64,000 bases of DNA from Aristolochia californica (lineage: Eukaryota > Streptophyta > Magnoliopsida > Piperales > Aristolochiaceae). This document shows positions 58,700 to 64,000 of the stretch, piece by piece. The stretch covers positions 4,960,001-5,024,000 of the forward strand of contig JARWKL010000006.1 of the NCBI GenBank assembly GCA_029961685.1, given 5' to 3'. The notes beneath the pieces are model-generated. The model was not told the DNA's origin. It saw nothing but the letters and a program-made list of their open reading frames with translations, and ran no database searches. The position numbers and the translations under genes were made by a program. Positions within the stretch are counted from its first letter, which is position 1. Each line of letters begins with the position of its first letter.

Positions 58700-59864
58700 T
58701 GTTGACCATAGGTTGTCTCCCATTTTGCTTTTGATGATGAAAAAACTTAATTGATCTAACAATTTGCAAACCTAAGTATTTAAGATACTTCACCTTCAAT
58801 AATCAATGCATCTCAAAGTCTAAAGTTTCAAAACAATCAAGCCTACTCAAGACCTCAAGCATCTTTGAAGGGTGTTTCTTGAGAAGTACCCACAAGGAAG
58901 AAGACAATGAGAAGACCAAAGTTCAATGTAAAAGTCATATGTTTGAATTCAGTTACAATGTAGGAGAGTAATAAAAAATCCCTTCTTTAAGTACAATTGT
59001 AAAATTGGAGCTTTCGGTCATAAATTGCATATAGATATGTTTAGGAACATCACTTAAAACATGATAGAGCACTTAGAGAAAAATATTCTCATGCTTTAAA
59101 AGTCAACATAATTGAACTAGCATTGGAATGATCGATCAACCCCTAAAAATGATCAATCATCCAGAACTGTGCAGGCCAAAAATATAAAGCATGATTGATC
59201 AACCATAGTTGATTGATTGATCATCTAGAACATGGCCATTTCATGCTATAAAGCATAATCGATCATCCCATTTGGATTGATCGACCAATACTTCCCAGGT
59301 AAACAAATTTTACATGAAATGATCAATCATCCCACCTGATTGAATGAACAAACAAAATCTTGCCAGTAAGGGACATAAAGCTTGACGATCATAAGAAATA
59401 CATTGATCGGTCACACTTATTTTGCACAACCAGAGGGAATTTTGATTGATCGATCATCCCCTTGTTAATGATCAATTAACTTAAATTTTTTGGACCAACG
59501 GTAACATATTGATCGATCAGTCCATCAATCAATAAGTCATTATCTAATAGAAAAGTAGTTGTTATGATCAATTGATCAATTAATCACTTTATAGTGAATG
59601 ATCAATCAAAGAACTGATTTTTGAAAATGGGCAAATAACGAATAGTTTTAGTTGGGGAAGTTATAAATACCCCACCAAATTTTGTATTGAAATGTTAATG
59701 AGTACTTATTGGCAAATACTTCAAGCCTTTACTCTCAATCTTGTAAATTCTTTCAAAAGTTCTTTAGATTGAAAGAGTGAGCCATATTCACTAAAATTCA
59801 ACATCTCTTTCCACCCTATCCTTCCATGCATATAGTCAAGCTCCTTTAATCACTACAAAGAAGA

Positions 59865-61437
59865 AAATCTTTCGTATTTAAAATGATGGAGATGAGCTCA
59901 ATTTATAGATTACAGAGAGATTAAACCAAAGAGAAGATAAATATTACAATGAGGATAAAAGTTATCCTTGAGCATTGGTATTATAGTAGGATACATATCC
60001 TTTAAGGTAATGCTCTATCCTTTATCTCTATCATACCCCTGCAAGATGGAGCTTCGAGAGGAGAGTCCAATCTTGGTCTTCAAGAAGAGGAACAGTGTTC
60101 ATGGAAGTGGTTTGGTGAGAGCATAGGCCAACTGATCAGTAGAGGAGGCATGAGTAACCTAAAGAACACCACTCGAAACTTGTTCATGAATGAAGTGGTA
60201 ATCCAAAGCAATATGCTTTATGCGAGAGTGAAATACTCGATTGGAGCATAGATTTATAGAACTGACTTTGTCACAATAAAGCACCGATTGTTGTGGAAGA
60301 AAAAAAATACCAAGCTCAGTGAGAAGAGAGCAGATCCAACGGATCTCAATTGTAGTGGTTGCAACAGAGCGATATTCTACGATAGTAGAGGAGTGAGCCA
60401 TAGTCCATTGCTTCTTAGAACTCCTAGAGATAAGATTGCGACCTAGGTAAAAAAGATAGGCACTTGTAGAAGTGAAATCATCCTTATTTCCTACCCAATC
60501 TCCATTAGAGAATGCATGGAGAGACAAAGAAGATTGTTGATGTAGGACAATACGATGATCCAGAGGCCCAAAAAGATAGCACAAAAATCGTTTGGCAACA
60601 TCCCAATGGTCAGTAGTAGGGCAATGCATAAACTGAGACAACTTATTTACCCCATAGGCAATGTCAGGGCATGTAAGAGAAAAGTATAGGAGACTATCAA
60701 CAATAGTCCGATATTCAGATGGATCAGAGAGTGTCAAAGCAAGAGGCATAGTTACAGGCTTTGCATTTGTCATGTGTGTGTGAGCAAGTAGATAAAAAAT
60801 ATACCAAAGTTGAGAGAGAAGTAAGCCTTGAGAATGAAGAACAACTTCAATGCCGAGAAAGTAAGTCAAGGAGCCAAGATCCTTGAGTGAAAATCGTTGA
60901 GCAAGAAGGTGGATGAACATTGCAATAGCTTGATCATTGTCTCTTGTAATAATGATGTCATCCATATAGACCATGTTAGGAATTAGACGCCCTAATTCAA
61001 TACTAACGAGAGAAATAATAATCATAGACGAAAAAAAAAGCAAACACAAAGAACACAAGATTTATACAGGTTCACCTCAAGGTGAGACTACGTCCTGTCT
61101 TCCGTCGCTGCAATAATTCACTATAAAGATGAAATAGTTTACAAGAGAAATAACCTTTCTCTAACCTCTCTCAGCCGCAACTGATGATCCTTCTTTGATA
61201 ATAACCCTAACAACAATGCCCCAAAATATAAAGAGAAAACTAGGGCAACCGTAATACATGAGTGAAATCTCTAAACTACTCTTAATGAAACAATAGTCAA
61301 TATATCAATATGCATATTGACTCACTGTAAGGCGTTAATTAGGCTCCACAACTTAATAGACCAGAATATACATCACAATAGTACCAGTGTGAGAGATAAA
61401 TAGAGAGGAGTTTGCATGAGAGTTGGTGAATCCAGAG
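59865..61437 (-). pseudogene. Copia reverse transcriptase/RNase H fragment inside the LTR composite
   Basis: On the minus strand the fragment begins near SSLFISHTGTIV (about 61400), is cut by a solo LTR, and resumes with VYMDDIIITRDND at 60973. It continues through the C-terminal RT (FSLKDLGSLTYFLGIEV, CPDIAYGVNKLSQFMH) to RNase H (SSKKQWTMAHSSTIVEYRS, FHSRIKHIALDYHFIHEQ), ending at 60159. It then reaches a polypurine-like CATCTTGCAGGGGTATGA near 60050 and some LTR-like sequence. Everything upstream of the central RT is missing. The region from 60973 to 60159 is open over about 270 codons, so this piece is younger than the other copia remains here. Confidence 0.88.
60974..61358 (-). repeat. 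Solo LTR inserted at the RT YMDD box
   Basis: Flanked by perfect 5-bp duplicates GACCA (60969-60973 and 61359-61363). On the minus strand it starts TATTAAGTTGTGGAG and ends GTCTAATTCCTAACA, 385 bp, the same family as 41242 and 44632. This copy defines the true ends of the family: TGTTA..TAACA. Confidence 0.92.
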
Positions 61438-62169
61438 GAGAATAATCTATCAATCAAAGTATTGACTTTTGTAAATGGGCAAATAACGACTAATTTGAGT
61501 TGGGAAAGTTATAAATACCCCCACCAAATCGTGTATTGAGAAGTTAATGACTATTTATTAGAAAATACTTCAAGCCTTTACTCTCAGTATTGCAAATTCT
61601 TTCAAAAGTGCTTTATAGTGAAAGAGTGAGTTATATTCATTGAAATTCCATATCTCTTTTCACCCTATCCTTGCATTCATATAGTCAATCTCCCTAAATC
61701 ACTTCACATTGTGATAGTAAGGAAGAGGTTCATTGTGCAGGAGAAGGATCTCTCCAAGTAAGAGTGTATTTTTTCCACTATTTTTACTTAAATTTGTTAA
61801 AGGTTCATCTAGAACCTATAGAATCTAGATAGAAAGGGCTAGCTAGAGCTAGAATCTAGCAACAATTTCTTTGAGAGTTTGGCATTGTAAAAAGAGTGTA
61901 TTGAGTTACACGTGGTTTAAGGAGAGGATGAATCTCTTTGTGTAATTCCATCTATTGTAGCTTTTAAATAGTAGAATTTCCCAAGCAAGGGTTCTTGGGC
62001 AGTAAATAACACTAGGGAATATCGATAAAAAATTATTTGTCTCCTATATGTGTGCATGTTTTGATTTACATTGAATTGTTTTTATGCATTATTTTTTATT
62101 ACATGCACAACTTAATTTTAATTTGATATTCTCAATTCACCCCTTCTTGAGAAGCCACCTAGGTCAACA

Positions 62170-62466
62170 ACTTGGCTAGGCGACACTTTATTAATGTTTA
62201 CACTTGTTACAATGTGGGACCCACCATGGTTGCACGAGCTGGTGGTACCCACATGAGAACGTGAGATGGCATGATGGGTCATCACACGCGATTGCATGAG
62301 TTGGAAGATTTGAAGATCAAGTGGGACCGACAATAATAACCACGAGTTGGTATCCTTATCACATGAGTTGGAAGATCAAGTGGGATCCACCATAATAACC
62401 ACAAGCTGACATCCTTATCATAGGATCATATGCATCATAGAAGAGTGTGAGTTTGAGTTTGAGTTA
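62170..62466. other. Spacer before the copia element at the right edge
   Basis: Contains a duplicated phrase TTGGAAGAT..CAAGTGGGA.CC (about 62300 and 62368) with ACATGAGTTGG-like words. No gene supported. It could belong to the LTR that follows if the LTR starts earlier than called. Confidence 0.4.
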
Positions 62467-62796
62467 TGTTAATCTTCTAATTATGTTGAATTATTTAATT
62501 ATGATAGACTTATCTTTAAGAGTTAATAGTTTGGGTATAACTAGGAGAATGGTAGTTTAATTGTACTTGGACCCTACTACTTTCCTCTACTATAAATAGA
62601 GGTGCTTGTACTTGAATTATAATAAGAAAGAAGTAGTTCTCCACTCCTCATCTCGTGAGGCCTTCCTCTCTAGCCTCAACTCTTCTCCCTTTTTTCTCTT
62701 CTCTTCTCTCTACCCGAGAGCTCTCTCTCTCTTCTTTTTTCTTTCTCCCTCTCTCACCTTGCTCAAAATTTCATTAAAGGGGTCCCAAATTCAGCA
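62467..62796 (+). repeat. 5' LTR of a copia element leaving the window
   Basis: Starts TGTTAATCTTC, contains a TATA-like CTATAAATAGAGG at 62589-62601 and a CT-rich leader, and ends AATTCAGCA right before an intact primer site. The start is a best guess; the end is firm because of the primer site. Confidence 0.6.
62589..62601 (+). promoter_or_regulatory. TATA box in the LTR
   Basis: CTATAAATAGAGG is a strong plant TATA box and sits about 200 bp before the LTR end, where the element's transcript should start shortly downstream. Confidence 0.6.
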
Positions 62797-62809
62797 TGGT
62801 ATCAGAGCA
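62797..62809 (+). other. Primer-binding site (initiator Met tRNA)
   Basis: TGGTATCAGAGCA matches the complement of the plant initiator-Met tRNA 3' end and lies directly after the LTR. Confidence 0.85.
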
Positions 62810-63333
62810 TCAAATTTAGGATCCCTACGTCAAAAGGAATGCTCTAAGAATTTATGATCAAAGCTACTCATAGAAGGCTCTTTATAAAGCAAGATTGAAG
62901 CTCATGAAATAAGTTTTTTTATTATTTATTAATTCATGCTCTTGGTTTTCGGATTTAGAAGATGGTTTAGAGATGATTTTATGGTTGTCTTCATCTTATG
63001 AGATTATTGAGATTTATGCATCTCGGATTATAAGAAGTTACCAAGGTAGTTTTGTCAATTTGGAAAATTTTGACTGAAAAACCAGTTTATGTTGAGATTT
63101 TATGCATAAAAGGTTATAATTTTGTGGGAACAAGATTCCCTAATAAAGAAGATTGATATTGAGCCTATTATGAGTGGTTATTTACTCATTGGATTTAAAA
63201 TTTTTGATTACTTAGCTTCTATGCTAAGCATCTCCATTAACTGAGTTGGTTGAAGAACTCAACTAGTTTTTTTTTTAATTATTTTTTGGAGAACTTTTTT
63301 TACATTCAATTGCCTATTATTTCTAAAGAAAAC

Positions 63334-64000
63334 ATGGGTAACAAAAGTGATATACTCAAGATTACTACTATACCATTACGAGGGGTATCAAATTTCATGA
63401 GTTGGTCCACATCGATTCGTCGATTTCTTATAAAAAATGACCTACTTGGTCATCTCACCAAACTTGGGCCACCTATTGATGAAGAAGATATTTCTTATAG
63501 TAAGTGGTTAAAAAATGATACTCTGGTTATTAGTTGGCTCATCAACAACATGGAGGAACATGTCTCCAATAATGTTATTCATTTTGATACCGCTAAACAA
63601 ATTTGGGAGACATGTGTTAAGTTGTACTTTAACTCCGACAACTTACACAGGCCATATGATATTCTCCAAAGAATGTTCAACACTAAACAAGGAGAAAATA
63701 TTCATGAATATTTGGCTCATTTTAAAGGCCTTCTTCAAGAATGAAAAACAACTCAGCCTACCTCCACGGATGTCTCTGTTCAAGACAAGCAGAAAGAACC
63801 CTTAGTCGCTGCCATTTGCCTTGCAAACATTAAACCATATCTCGAAGTTGCTAAAGCGCCTCTGTTATTCCCACTTTTGATGATGTATATGCCACATCGT
63901 ATTCCAAACGTTTCTTCTTCTATTATTGAAGTATCATCCGCTATGTACTCCGGGCACAGGGGAACATCAACTGACCGCAACCGAGGCCATGGAAGAAATT
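63334..64000 (+). pseudogene. Copia gag gene, 5' part, cut by the window edge and broken
   Basis: The likely start is MGNKSDILKITTIPL at 63334; an earlier in-frame ATG at 63250 begins a leader of Phe-rich nonsense and is less likely. The domain is the copia-type gag (UBN2-like): FMSWSTSIRRFLIKNDLLGHL, WLKNDTLVISWLINNM, AKQIWETCVKLY, ILQRMFNTKQGENIHEYLAHF. The frame stops at 63744 (LLQE then TGA), where a Trp codon (TGG) is usual in the family, so one base change ended it. Reading resumes as KTTQPTSTDVSVQDKQKE, and a frameshift follows near 63860. The gag protein would form the element's particle. Confidence 0.85.

Larger units (their letters stand above)
58700..62169 (+). mobile_element. SIRE-like LTR composite with nested copia fragment
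   Basis: The outer ends are TGTTGACC (58700) and GGTCAACA (62162-62169), an 8-bp inverted terminus. The flanks ACTTG (58695-58699) and ACTTG (62170-62174) are a perfect 5-bp target duplication. The sequence is the same LTR family as 20086-21540. A copia-derived insert (about 59865-61437) interrupts it. About 270 bp of LTR (59575-59860) appears a second time after the insert (61440-61710). The simplest reading is the 5' part of one LTR joined, through the insert, to the 3' part of the partner LTR. Confidence 0.8.

Noticed and set aside
1..64000. CRISPR arrays, bacterial operons, rRNA or tRNA genes
   Set aside because: The sequence is plant nuclear DNA; no regular spacer arrays, no rRNA segments, and no tRNA with both A and B boxes in a plausible cloverleaf was found by eye. 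A tRNAscan-SE run would settle small tRNA-derived pieces.

Overview
This is a nuclear window from a flowering plant, AT-rich and crowded with transposons. It holds four intron-containing single-copy genes, all on the minus strand: a SUVH5/6-type histone H3K9 methyltransferase (233-3491), a U/P-type cyclin of the CYCU4;1 type (29124-30479), a chloroplast-targeted PPR protein like Arabidopsis At1g02150 (33659-39526), and a GATA26/27-type zinc-finger factor with a C-terminal DEUBAD-like region (48041-54168). I rebuilt the exons of all four from splice sites and reading phase; every junction is in frame. The species cannot be named from the sequence alone.

From 3.8 to 15.7 kb lies a nested stack of PIF/Harbinger elements sharing the terminus AGGGGGGTTAGTC. 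The host element (5045-15737, TSD TAA) has very long inverted repeats and carries a decayed ORF1 and a decayed DDE transposase. A 4.5-kb non-autonomous relative (5137-9633, TSD TTA) sits inside its left inverted repeat, and a 1.43-kb element (10271-11697, TSD TAA) sits further in. A sister of the 1.43-kb element (3793-5041) abuts the host on the left. The 4.5-kb relative has lost transposase coding. It carries foreign sequence instead, including an antisense fragment of a DYW-type PPR gene, and a tandem array of about 150-bp units.

From 16.2 to 26.9 kb are LTR elements: a decayed composite (16232-21540) with a plant-transposon-protein ORF, and a structurally complete but dead Ty1/copia element (22196-26874, minus strand). 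The 39.5-48 kb region holds two solo-LTR-like copies of one copia family and a CACTA (TNP2) transposase remnant. A non-autonomous hAT element with a near-perfect 8-bp TSD occupies 56319-58045. At 58.7-62.2 kb an LTR composite (TSD ACTTG) has swallowed a copia RT/RNase H fragment, and that fragment is split exactly at its YMDD box by a solo LTR (TSD TGGTC). A further copia element begins at 62.5 kb (LTR, primer-binding site, gag) and leaves the window.

The four host genes have no obvious joint pathway. The most notable material is the layered transposon architecture, the cargo-bearing Harbinger element, and lineage-specific features of the SUVH gene (coding tandem repeat, altered SET motif).
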